Below, one piece after another: positions 7,876 to 16,037 of a stretch of 48,343 nt of DNA. Within the stretch, counting starts at the first letter, position 1, and every line of letters begins with the position of its first letter. Made by a program: the position numbers and the translations under genes. The DNA comes from Deltaproteobacteria bacterium. GTDB lineage: Bacteria; Desulfobacterota; Binatia; Binatales; Binataceae. The notes under the pieces were generated by a model. The model ran no database searches, was not told the DNA's origin, and saw only the letters and a list, made by a program, of their open reading frames with translations. The DNA is taken from assembly GCA_021831785.1 (NCBI GenBank), contig JAKBMB010000005.1, forward strand, positions 1 to 48,343, given 5' to 3'.

Positions 7876-8942
7876 CCGGTAGATGGGAAGTGACCGCCGT
7901 CGCGCCGGCGTTTTTCCATGGTGACCTGCGGCCGATCCGGCTCGAACCGATGCCGGGCGAGGTCTGTAAGCTTGAAGTGGTACGCGCCATCCTGAGCCGC
8001 TGGCCGCACTTTTTCTTCTACGGTCTGCGCCTGAGAAAGCTTTTGTCTCGTCCCTTCGACCTCGTGCACTGCTGGCAAGAACCTTACGTTATCGTCGGCG
8101 GTCAAGTTGCGTGGTGGACCGGGCGCAGCAAGCCGCTGGTCTTTTATACGTTCCAGAATATGGCGAAGACCTACCCGCCGCCGTTTTCCCTGATCGAGCG
8201 CTACTGCGTTGAATGCTGCGCCGGTTGGCTGGCCTGCGGTGAAACGGTTCGGCAGACCCAGCTCAATCGGGGGTACGCGGCGAAGCCCCATCGCGTGATG
8301 CCGCTCGGCGTAGACGTCGAGCGTTTCCGTCCCGATCCCGCCGCGGCCAAGAAAGTCAGGGAGAGTCTAGGTCTTAAAGACAACGGGCCGCCGGTGATTG
8401 GCTTTGTCGGGCGCTTTGTGGAAGAAAAGGGGCTGCGAACTTTGATGAATGCGCTAGATCATCCTAGCTGCTCCTCCCTACGCGCCATGTTCGTCGGCGG
8501 CGGTCCGATGGAAAGCGAACTGAGCGAATGGGGACGCCGCCACGGCGACCGAATAAGAATTGTCACCGGCGTGGTTCACGACGAGGTGCCCGCCTACCTG
8601 AACGCAATCGACGTGCTATGCGCGCCGAGCCAGACCACCCCGCGATGGCGCGAGCAGTTCGGCCGGATGCTGGTCGAGGCGATGGCCTGCGGAACACCGG
8701 TAATCGCCAGCGACAGCGGAGAGATCCCGTACGTAGTGGGCGACGCCGGTCTTATCGTCGGCGAGCGCGACCAGGCCGGATGGGCGGCTGCTATCGGCGA
8801 GCTGCGCGACAGCCCCGCGCGCAGAAAAGACCTCGCGGCGCGCGGGCTTGAACGCGCGCGGGCAAATTACGCTTGGCCGATCGTCGCGCGAAGGCACCTT
8901 AACTTCTTCGACGAGCTGCTGGCCTCCCGAAAGCCGCAATAA
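7788..8942 (+). CDS. Glycosyltransferase family 4 (GT-B fold)
   Basis: A 384-residue GT4 glycosyltransferase. Visible landmarks are the acceptor-side segment RPFDLVHCWQEPY, the linker MPLGVDVERFRPD, GFVGRFVEEKGLRTLM, and the donor-site block REQFGRMLVEAMACGTPVIASDSGEIP with the E-x7-E pair. It likely transfers a sugar during repeat-unit assembly. The start is a TTG preceded by TAGG; an in-frame TAG at 7776 rules out an upstream start. Two truncated copies of its 5' end lie upstream (7200 and 5739). A hairpin follows the stop. Confidence 0.88.
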   Translation: MATRKLISIGQSYVVALNRRLAHEMARAGAGRWEVTAVAPAFFHGDLRPIRLEPMPGEVCKLEVVRAILSRWPHFFFYGLRLRKLLSRPFDLVHCWQEPYVIVGGQVAWWTGRSKPLVFYTFQNMAKTYPPPFSLIERYCVECCAGWLACGETVRQTQLNRGYAAKPHRVMPLGVDVERFRPDPAAAKKVRESLGLKDNGPPVIGFVGRFVEEKGLRTLMNALDHPSCSSLRAMFVGGGPMESELSEWGRRHGDRIRIVTGVVHDEVPAYLNAIDVLCAPSQTTPRWREQFGRMLVEAMACGTPVIASDSGEIPYVVGDAGLIVGERDQAGWAAAIGELRDSPARRKDLAARGLERARANYAWPIVARRHLNFFDELLASRKPQ

Positions 8943-8959
8943 GTCCCCTCGCGCCCCCC

Positions 8960-9000
8960 TTCCCAACCTTCCCCGCCGCGCGGGGGAAAGAGTTGGGAGA
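8960..9000 (+). terminator. Hairpin downstream of the polysaccharide locus
   Basis: CTTCCCAACCTTCCCCGC pairs with GCGGGGGAAAGAGTTGGGAG with small bulges, directly after the glycosyltransferase stop. No strong T-tract follows, so it may be a factor-dependent terminator, an mRNA-stabilising stem, or part of the intergenic repeat that follows. Confidence 0.4.
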
Positions 9001-9074
9001 GGCGGCGTAGCGCCGGAAAGAAAAAACCGGCGACTTGCCCTTTAAGGGAAGGTGAGAGTTGGTGAATTTTTGCG

Positions 9075-9199
9075 TAGTGGGGCGGGCCGGAGCCTGTTCT
9101 GAGCGAAGCCGGAGAATGCCCGCCATGATGCGCGGGCGCCAGGCCCGCGCGGCCAATGAATCACCGGCGGCCGGGCGAGCACGGCGGCCCGCCCCACTA
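9075..9199 (+). repeat. Interspersed inverted-repeat element, copy B (complete, MITE-like)
   Basis: Perfect 14-bp terminal inverted repeats, TAGTGGGGCGGGCC (9075-9088) and GGCCCGCCCCACTA (9186-9199), bound a 125-bp non-coding element with an internal palindrome. Related copies lie at 1-103 and, reversed, at 15810-15945. Outside the termini both flanks carry 'caaaaattcac'-like sequence in inverted orientation, so the repeat may be larger than the TIR-bounded core. No transposase is present. Confidence 0.75.
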
Positions 9200-9272
9200 G
9201 ACACATCTCGGGCGCGGCCTACGGCGGCATGCGGCAGCTTGCCAAAAATTCACCGGCTCTGAGAATGGCTAC

Positions 9273-9322
9273 AGACCGGCAGGATAGGTAACAGAATAGA
9301 CCGGCAACATGGGTGACAGATT
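9273..9322 (+). repeat. Two tandem 25-bp direct repeats
   Basis: AGACCGGCA-GATAGGTAACAGAAT-like (9273-9297) is followed by AGACCGGCAACATGGGTGACAGATT (9298-9322). Such 'ggtgacag' repeats can be ends of degraded insertion sequences, but no transposase is nearby. No gene is visible between 8943 and 9503. Confidence 0.45.
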
Positions 9323-9503
9323 AGATGTCACGGCAGAAGATCAAGCTCAGAGCCCGTCCCGGCGCGGTGGCGAGATAGGCAATTCAACGCTATACTAAGC
9401 GTCGCTTTTCGGGCAGCCGCAGCAAGCGCGGCATCGAGCCGTACTGTTTCGGCTGACCCTCCCCGTCGGGCAACTTGCCGCACGGTCGGAGCCGACAAGC
9501 GGG

Positions 9504-10580
9504 ATGAGTCCGTACGAAGCGTATTTCGAATTTGCCCCAGACGCCTTAGTGCTGGTCGACGAGCACGGGCGTATCGTTCGTTCGAACCTCTCGGCTGATA
9601 GGATTTTCGGCTATTCTCTGGGCGAGCTGCAAGGACAATCAATCGAGGTGCTCGTTCCCGAGGGGCTTCGCCGGACGCACGAAAAGCACCGCCTGCGATT
9701 CATGGCGGAGCCGCGCAGCCGCCCCGTGGGACCCAGTCTTAATCTTGCCGCGCGACGAAAGGATGGCAGCGAATTCCCGGTCGAGATAAGCCTCACCTAC
9801 GCTGAAACCGACGCCGGCTCTTTCGTTGTCTGCAACATTAGCGACATCACCGGGCGCCTCACTCGAGAGAGCGAAGACCGTCGCCGCGAAGCGCTAACCA
9901 TGTTGGGTACGACGGTGGCGGGAATCGCCCACGACCTCAATAATCCGTTAAGCGTGATCATCTCCCGCGCCGAGTTGCTCCTGGTACCGGGAGTCGAGCT
10001 GACTTCCCAAACCCGTTCCGACGTGGAGGTAATCTATCGCCATGCCCGGCGCGCAAGCCGAATCATCCAGGATCTGCTCGCGTTGACCCGCCAGGACCCA
10101 AGACCCCATGAAACGGTAAATTTGAACGAGGTCGTTAGCCGAGCCCTGCTGCTGGTCGAAGGCCAGATGCTTCGCGAAGGAAAGAAGATCATCGTTGACC
10201 TCACCGCGGATTTGCCGATGATGATGGGAAATCCGGTCTCGCTGGAGCAGGTCTTGGTGAATCTTCTGTCCAATGCGCGCGACGCCATGGCCGCAGGCAG
10301 CATCGTCAAGGTAAGGACGGCCCGCTCGAACGGTCAAGCCGACTGGATCGAACTGGCCGTTAGTGATAACGGCTGCGGAATCCCGCCCGACGCCCTCTCC
10401 AAGCTATTCAGGTTTCTTTATACGACCAAACCCGGTGGTACGGGCCTCGGCCTCTGGCTCGCAAAACGAACCGCGATTGAGCATGGGGGCACTATCGAGG
10501 TCGACTCCAAAGTGGGGAAAGGCTCTACCTTCATGCTGCGCTTCCCCGCGGCGCCTTCGCTCCACGCCGGTAATGCTTAG
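9504..10580 (+). CDS. PAS-domain sensor histidine kinase
   Basis: A 358-residue kinase without membrane segments. Residues about 1-115 are a PAS domain (YFEFAPDALVLVDEHGRIVRSN...IFGYSLGEL); the H-box is GIAHDLNNPL with phospho-acceptor His143; the HATPase domain has N-box NLLSNARDAM, G1-box DNGCGIP and GGTGLGLWLAKR. It is NtrB-like in architecture and should autophosphorylate in response to a cytoplasmic signal. The F-box region reads FRFLYTTK rather than the usual EPFFTTK. No response regulator is adjacent, so it is an orphan kinase here. Confidence 0.9.
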   Translation: MSPYEAYFEFAPDALVLVDEHGRIVRSNLSADRIFGYSLGELQGQSIEVLVPEGLRRTHEKHRLRFMAEPRSRPVGPSLNLAARRKDGSEFPVEISLTYAETDAGSFVVCNISDITGRLTRESEDRRREALTMLGTTVAGIAHDLNNPLSVIISRAELLLVPGVELTSQTRSDVEVIYRHARRASRIIQDLLALTRQDPRPHETVNLNEVVSRALLLVEGQMLREGKKIIVDLTADLPMMMGNPVSLEQVLVNLLSNARDAMAAGSIVKVRTARSNGQADWIELAVSDNGCGIPPDALSKLFRFLYTTKPGGTGLGLWLAKRTAIEHGGTIEVDSKVGKGSTFMLRFPAAPSLHAGNA

Positions 10581-10773
10581 TCGGACACGCCGAGCTAGCC
10601 GAGCAGGGATCGAGACGACCTTGCAGCTTCGATCGCGGCCGCGGAGCGCAAGAGCGCCAAGCCGCCGGGCGATGAAACAAGAGCTGCGGGTGCGCAAGCC
10701 GGCAGGCAAACAAGTCCCTTTTACCCGTCGATGCCCGCAAACAGACGCAACGCAAAATTTCCGCAGCCCGTAG

Positions 10774-11076
10774 CTACCGCTGCTCGGACTGCCCCGTCAG
10801 GTAACCTACCGCCGCGCCGCTGAGACCACCACCTATCGCTCCCACCAGCGGGCCGCCGGCGGCATACCCTACCAGCGCTCCCCCACCGGCTCCAACCGCC
10901 CCGCCGACCGCCGCGCCGTCGGTAGAAGATTTGGTCACGGCGCCCGCGGTGGCCCCGGCCCCAACACCGACAAGCTCGCCCAGGAAAAACGCGCAACCGG
11001 AAAGCAATGGAAGACAAAAGAGACTGAACGCCGCGACAACAACCCGAGTTCCATCGGGAAACATCTTGTGCATCAT
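10774..11076 (-). CDS. Glycine-zipper lipoprotein
   Basis: A 100-residue protein with a lipoprotein signal peptide ending in the lipobox LLSGC, followed by Gly/Ala-rich repeats (GAGATAGAV, GAVGAGGGALVGYAAGG, GAIGGGLSGAAVGYL) of the glycine-zipper type found in outer-membrane lipoproteins. I place the start at 11076 because GGAGG (11085-11089) lies 8 nt upstream; a longer open frame to 11169 lacks such a site and would bury the signal peptide. It probably sits in the outer membrane; role unknown. Confidence 0.75.
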   Translation of the reverse strand: MMHKMFPDGTRVVVAAFSLFCLPLLSGCAFFLGELVGVGAGATAGAVTKSSTDGAAVGGAVGAGGGALVGYAAGGPLVGAIGGGLSGAAVGYLTGQSEQR

Positions 11077-11262
11077 ACGAACAACCTCCACCACCCGTAC
11101 CGCTTCAGCGCCGCCAGCGCGTTCCCTGAAACGGACTGCCCTCCACTGCAATTCTAGGCCGGAACCCAAAGCGTGCCAATCAACATGCCGTTGCGTCCGG
11201 CGCGATGCGCAAGGTTCGCGAGAGGCGAAGGCCCGAGAGACGCCGCGGCGCGTGGTAACGCT

Positions 11263-12519
11263 CTACGCCGAGTAAACCGCGCGGCGAGGGGCCAGGCAGC
11301 GCGCGAAGTCGGCCGCCAGGCGCCGCGCTTCAAACGCTTGCAGATTGCCGATCGACACCCGGACCGCAGGCGTGCTCCTGATGCGAAAGCGCTCGCCCGC
11401 GGCAACCGCCCATCCGGCCTCGAGCAGCGAGCGCACGACGACGACTTCTTCCGCCACGGGAACCCAGACGTTGAGCCCCGACCTGCCGTAAGCCTCGATG
11501 CCGAGGCAAGCCAGCTCGCGGACAAGCGCGTCGCGGCGCGCTTGATACGTTTTTGCCGCCTTGCCGATCAGGCTCACCGTACCGCCTGTGGACCAGAGAG
11601 CCACCACTATCTGCTGAAGAAGGTTGCTGACCCAGCCCGTACCGAGCCGCTGCCAACCTTCGACCCGGCCACTCGTCAGCTCGTCGCCGGTGAGAAACGC
11701 CACCCGCAAATCGGGCCCGAGCCATTTGGAAAGCGAGCGCACGACGGCCCAGCGCGCGCGGCCCGGGCCGGTCAGCGTGAAGGCGGGAGTCCCGGCAATC
11801 GGGCCGGCATGGTCGTCCTCAATAAGCAAAAGCTCGGGATACGCCCTGATCACGCGGCGCAGCTCATCGGCTCTCGCGCGGTCCAGCGCGGCGCCGGTCG
11901 GGTTCTGCGCCCGAGGCGTCAAAATCAGGGCATCAAGGCCGCGCTTGAGCGCCTGCCCGAGCTGGCCGGGCAGAAGCCCAAAACCGTCAAGGCCGATCGG
12001 CACCGCGCTTAAGCCCAACGCCTTGAGCAGATCAAACACCAGGTGGTAGCCCGGGTCCTCGACACCGACGCGGTCACCCACTCGCAGTCGGGCCCGCAGC
12101 ACCCGCTCGACGCCGTCCAGCGCCCCGCCGACGATAGCGATCGGACCGCCAACGATGCCGTCCACGGCGAACATCCGCTGGGCAAGCTCAAGCAGCCTGG
12201 CATCATTGTATGGCTCCCCATACATCCGCGGATGCAGCCTCAGGTGGGCCACGACGCTGTCCAACGCCGGCAAGAGCCTGGGGTCCGGGCCGCCTTCGGC
12301 CAGATTGCGCGCCCCCACGGGCAGCGGCGGCGCAAGGCGCGTGGCCAGCGGCGGTTGTTGAGATACCGAGGTTCCCCCGCGGCCTTCGGCGACCACCAGC
12401 CCGCGTATCTTGAGATAACGATAGGCGGAAGCGGCCGTGGCCGCGCTCACGCGCAGCCTTGCGGCCAGAACGCGCACCGCGGGCAAACGTTCGCCCGGGG
12501 CCAACTCTCCGCGCAGCAT
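11263..12519 (-). CDS. MocR/PtsJ-type GntR regulator with aminotransferase-like domain
   Basis: A 418-residue MocR-family protein. A GntR winged helix (LAPGERLPAVRVLAARLRVSAATAASAYRYLKIRGL) is followed by a type-I aminotransferase fold with NPTGAALD, LLIEDDHAG and the PLP-lysine motif SLSKWLGPDLR. Such regulators sense PLP or an amino-substrate and often control vitamin B6 or amino-acid genes. It is divergent from a pyridoxamine-oxidase-like gene, the usual arrangement. The first recognition helix reads upstream of the ATG (SNAKEIAASVEHA in frame), with no ATG, GTG or TTG before a stop, so translation may start at a rare codon such as ATT at 12567, or the domain is trimmed. Confidence 0.85.
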   Translation of the reverse strand: MLRGELAPGERLPAVRVLAARLRVSAATAASAYRYLKIRGLVVAEGRGGTSVSQQPPLATRLAPPLPVGARNLAEGGPDPRLLPALDSVVAHLRLHPRMYGEPYNDARLLELAQRMFAVDGIVGGPIAIVGGALDGVERVLRARLRVGDRVGVEDPGYHLVFDLLKALGLSAVPIGLDGFGLLPGQLGQALKRGLDALILTPRAQNPTGAALDRARADELRRVIRAYPELLLIEDDHAGPIAGTPAFTLTGPGRARWAVVRSLSKWLGPDLRVAFLTGDELTSGRVEGWQRLGTGWVSNLLQQIVVALWSTGGTVSLIGKAAKTYQARRDALVRELACLGIEAYGRSGLNVWVPVAEEVVVVRSLLEAGWAVAAGERFRIRSTPAVRVSIGNLQAFEARRLAADFARCLAPRRAVYSA

Positions 12520-12610
12520 CGCATGTTCGACGCTGGCCGCGATTTCTTTTGCGTTCGAACCGCGAATGAAATATCGTAGTGTTATAGAAATATCTTTGTA
12601 TTAGTACAAA
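12520..12610. promoter_or_regulatory. Divergent promoter region with candidate MocR operator
   Basis: This stretch is AT-rich against a GC-rich background and separates divergent genes. It contains two 8-bp direct repeats GAAATATC at 12568-12575 and 12587-12594, spaced 11 bp. MocR regulators such as PdxR and GabR bind direct repeats in their divergent promoter, so these are operator candidates. TATTAG at 12598 could serve as a -10 element for the rightward gene. Confidence 0.45.
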
Positions 12611-12961
12611 ATGCAGCCGCGGACAAGAGCGCCGAGCACACGCGCGACGGTCAGAAGCCGGCCCGAGCGCGCTGCCTATGATCGCAGAACTATCGACGCG
12701 ATTCTCGACGAGGGCTTGATATGCCACGTCGGGTTCGCGATTGACTCGCAGCCATTCGTAATTCCCACGATCTACGCCCGGCGCGGCCGCCAGCTTGTGA
12801 TCCACGGCGCGCCGGGAAGCAGAATGCTGCGCGCGGCGAAAGCCGGCGCGCCGCTTTGCGCTTTTTTAACGTTAAGTCAAAATCGTCGCGGAGGTTGCCG
12901 AGCCCGGCTTAAGCGCAAAAACCCAACGCCTGCGGTTGCACGCCCGGCTCAGGATCGGTAA
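12611..12961 (+). pseudogene. 3'-truncated pyridoxamine 5'-phosphate oxidase-like flavin-binding protein
   Basis: The first 86 or so residues (AYDRRTIDAILDEGLICHVGFAIDSQPFVIPTIYARRG...HGAPGSRMLRAA) match the N-terminal half of the FMN-binding split-barrel family of Nim/PNPOx-related proteins. Homology ends near 12869; the remaining 30 residues are basic low-complexity read-through, where the family normally continues for another 100 or more residues. It is probably non-functional. It is divergent from the MocR regulator, its usual partner. Confidence 0.7.
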
Positions 12962-13023
12962 GCAATGAGGAACCCCGCGCGCCGGCCGGCACTCGGCCGC
13001 ACGGCACCGTCGAGATTTGTCAC

Positions 13024-13099
<76 letters not shown>

Positions 13100-13347
13100 G
13101 AACATCCGCGAAAAGTCCGCCCGGCAGCTCGACCAAATGGAAAGGGGCCGTGCCAAGCCAAGCGCACCAAGTTCCACGAAAAAGCCCGAAAACCCGCACA
13201 CCGCGTTGCAACCCGGGAAAACGGACCGTTTTCCGAAAAAGCCGCGCCTTTCCTCGGGCCTCGAAGTAGGCCAAAAAGGAATCGCGATATCCTGGCGCTG
13301 CATGAAAATTCCTGACTATTTTTGGAGTCAGCGTATGGAATTCCCAA

Positions 13348-13593
13348 GGCCGGGAAGAGATGAACCAAGCCGCCGATAATAAATTCGATGGCTACCGCTG
13401 CCGAGATTAGGCCTGGCAGTCGGGTTGCGAGGTTAATCCTCGTGCTGCCTAAAACTCGACGGATTGGTTCGGCCAAGCATAGGCAAAGCCATAAGGACGC
13501 CCCAGCGCCTCGGATGAGCTCTGGCACCCGGGCGCTTAGGGCCAGGTTCAAAAGCAATTGGTCAAGCTTGAGCCGGCGCGAGCTGGCCATAAC
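13348..13593 (-). pseudogene. MarC-family membrane protein, C-terminal relic
   Basis: Reading the minus strand, about 80 codons give LAEPIRRVLGSTRINLATRLPGLISAAVAIEFIIGGL and flanking hydrophobic sequence, matching the last two membrane segments of MarC/UPF0056 proteins. The larger N-terminal part is missing and the reading frame runs on through the tRNA region, so this is a decayed fragment. The sequence between tRNA-Phe and this relic, and 13594-13760, holds nothing else I recognise. Confidence 0.5.
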
Positions 13594-13760
13594 GTCGACG
13601 AACCGGCGTGGGAGATCACATTCGTTGCGAGCCACGCGTTGCTGGTCGGCCCCGCGATTCGTCGGCTCTCAGCTTTTTGTATTCGGGTTCGTACATGAAT
13701 TCTCAGCGTCACCAGCGCGGCAGCGATCTCTGATTTCCCTCACGGGGCTAACCACGGCGA

Positions 13761-15413
13761 TTATCTTCCGGGGTGCGCGTGAAGCTGGTGAAGACGTTCC
13801 AGCGCACGCTCGATCTCTCGGAGGACCTTCTCCCGCGCACGGCTCGTGTCAACGGTCAGGTGATTGCGCGCCGGAACTTCGCAAATCTCTTCGTACTCGG
13901 CGCGTTGCGACTCATATACCTCCACGGTCGCGTCCGACACTTCTTCAGGAGACATCTCTGCCCGGCACCGCAGCCGCCTAATGGCCTCCTCCCTGCTGAC
14001 CGCGCATTCGATGAACATAACCGGCATCCTCAGCTTCGCCGCGAGCGCGAGAGCCTTCAGCCGGTTCGCCGATACCTTGAAAGTCGCGTCCAGGATGGCG
14101 CCGCGACCATCTTTCAGCAGACTCTCGGCTTCAGCGAGTATCGTGTCATACGTGATTCTCGAAAAGTCATCGGAGTACACGCCTGTCTTGTAAGCCGCGC
14201 GCAAGCGTTCCTGGGCCGAAACGCCGGCCAGTCGTTTGCGCACCTGGTCGGAACTCAGAATTTTGAAGCCGGTCCGGTGCTGAAGCATGCGAGCGAGGGT
14301 CGATTTGCCCGTGCCCGAGAGCCCGCACACTACGACCAAAGCCGGAGCGCCGACGCGCGCGTAACCGCGCGCGAGGGTGAAATAGCGCCGCGCGAGATGA
14401 CGTGAGCGCTCGCGCTCCCCGGCTCCGACCTCCGGTTCCAGGCTTCGCAGGCTCTCGACTTTACCGCGCACGCAGGCGCGACAGCATTTGTAGAACGGCA
14501 CTAATAGCGCCAGGTCTTCGTCCCCCGTTATCTCGGCATAGGCCTCGACCAACTCCTCCGCTAGTTTATTTGCTTCCAACCGCTCGAGGTCCATGGCCAA
14601 AAATGCAATCTCCGAGGCCGCGTCGCCATAACGCAAGCCCTCGCTAAACTCGACACAGTCGATCACTTCGATGTGGCCGTTGCTAAGAGATATATGCTCG
14701 GCTCGTAAGTCGCCGTGACCTTCGCGCACCCGCCCCTCGCGCACCCGATCGTCGAGCAACTGCCGGTGCGAAGTAATGAACGAACGGCAAAAGCCCTCGA
14801 TCGCGGCAAATTGTTCTCGGCGAAGGGTCCGGCCAATAAATTCCGCGTCCTGTGAGAGCTCCACGCCGACACTGTGCCAAAGTGAATTCGCCGAACCGTA
14901 AGTTCTCGCGCGGGTTGTCGGAGCGGTCGCATGGAATTGCGCAATGCGCGCCGCGAGTGAGCGAATCGCCCTAGCGTCGACCTGGCGCGCCGCGACCAAA
15001 CGGTCAAGCATCCGATCCTCCGCGAGCCGGACCATCTTGACCGCGTATTCGACCGCCGCGGGATGCGCTCGCTCGACCCGCGGTCCAAGGGCGAAGCGGC
15101 CGCCGCGTTTGAAGATCGCGAAGACGCCGAGGTACACGCCCGGAGAAAGCCGCGAGTTGAGACGCACCTCGTCGAAGCAAAAGGAGCAGCGCCGGTCCAA
15201 CTCGGCGTAATCGATGAACGGGAACCGGACGGGCTTCTTCACTTTGTAAACAGAGTTGCCGGCGAGAAAAACGTAGGAAGTGTGAGTCTGCCGGAGTTCG
15301 ACCATGTTAGGCGCTTCCGGATAGAAGCTCGGCTGCATCATTGCTTCGACCAGAGCGGGAAGACCGATCCTCTGTCGTGCGCCACGGCCCGACCTATCCG
15401 GAGCTTCGCTCAT
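13761..15413 (-). CDS. Two-domain kinase: aminoglycoside-phosphotransferase-like plus AAA_33 P-loop
   Basis: About 550 residues. The N-terminal part is an APH-type protein-kinase-like fold (YKVKKPVRFPFIDY with the ATP-anchoring Lys, HGDLRAEHISL as catalytic loop, VIDCVEF). The C-terminal part is an AAA_33 P-loop kinase with Walker A GLSGTGKST and ILDATFK. This fusion is widespread and annotated as bifunctional aminoglycoside phosphotransferase/ATP-binding protein; its substrate is unknown and drug resistance should not be assumed. I prefer the ATG at 15413 over 15497 because a CBS-domain frame ends at 15424 immediately upstream. Confidence 0.85.
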   Translation of the reverse strand: MSEAPDRSGRGARQRIGLPALVEAMMQPSFYPEAPNMVELRQTHTSYVFLAGNSVYKVKKPVRFPFIDYAELDRRCSFCFDEVRLNSRLSPGVYLGVFAIFKRGGRFALGPRVERAHPAAVEYAVKMVRLAEDRMLDRLVAARQVDARAIRSLAARIAQFHATAPTTRARTYGSANSLWHSVGVELSQDAEFIGRTLRREQFAAIEGFCRSFITSHRQLLDDRVREGRVREGHGDLRAEHISLSNGHIEVIDCVEFSEGLRYGDAASEIAFLAMDLERLEANKLAEELVEAYAEITGDEDLALLVPFYKCCRACVRGKVESLRSLEPEVGAGERERSRHLARRYFTLARGYARVGAPALVVVCGLSGTGKSTLARMLQHRTGFKILSSDQVRKRLAGVSAQERLRAAYKTGVYSDDFSRITYDTILAEAESLLKDGRGAILDATFKVSANRLKALALAAKLRMPVMFIECAVSREEAIRRLRCRAEMSPEEVSDATVEVYESQRAEYEEICEVPARNHLTVDTSRAREKVLREIERALERLHQLHAHPGR

Positions 15414-15423
15414 CGCAGCTTGC

Positions 15424-15609
15424 TCAGAAAATCGCGTGGGCTGAGATTCGGTGTTGCGCACTCCGCGCGTTGAGTACATCGGTCGGAGTGACCGCACCGA
15501 TGAGCTTCCGGTCTTCGATTAGAGCGAGGCGATGATCGACGCCTGCACGCTTGGCCCCGGCAGCATGAACTGTGCTCCGTTTCACAAGGGGTACGATAGC
15601 GAGTGCCGC
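15424..15609 (-). pseudogene. CBS-domain fragment
   Basis: The minus strand encodes STVHAAGAKRAGVDHRLALIEDRKLIGAVTPTDVL before a TGA at 15424: the second half of a CBS domain (sequence D-R-K-L-I-G-A-V-T-P-T-D-V-L). The frame has no credible start and changes frame relative to upstream coding-like sequence, so it is a remnant. It ends 10 bp before the start of the two-domain kinase, implying a former operon. From 15610 to 15809 no gene is visible. Confidence 0.5.
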
Positions 15610-15809
15610 GCAAGATGCACACCTTTTTGCTGTCGAGCCGGCCGATATCGGCCACGGCGGGCTTGTCGGCGCCCTTTACGAGTCCAGCCTGTAGCAAAAA
15701 GCGACTATATCATGTTTTGTATCAGCTAACGATATTAAACGATAGCGTGACCGGCCGTCGCCACTCAACACACTCGACATCGGAACCAACTTTACTTCAA
15801 TACTACAAA

Positions 15810-15945
15810 GTGCCCACCCGGTCGCCGTGATTCATTGGCCGCGCGGGCGTGGCGCCCACGCATCATGGCGGGCATTCTTCGGCTTCGCTCAGAACAGGCT
15901 CCGGCCCGCCCCACTGGGCCAAAATTCACAAACTCTCAGGATGAC
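15810..15945 (-). repeat. Interspersed inverted-repeat element, copy C (reversed)
   Basis: Reverse complement matches copy B: AGTGGGGCGGGCC terminus, GAGCCTGTTCTGAGCGAAGCC, the ATGATGCG palindrome and CCAATGAATCAC. The flank 'aaaattcacaaactctcaggatgac' matches the flank of copy A. Its distal end is degraded. The next 90 bases before the ATPase gene are AT-rich and may hold its promoter. Confidence 0.7.
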
Positions 15946-16037
15946 AGGGAAAGTGAAAGCGGCATGACGGAAAAAGTGAACGTGTTCATGAGATAGGTTC
16001 TAGTGTTTTGATGATTATGTAATGATAAGTTTACCTC

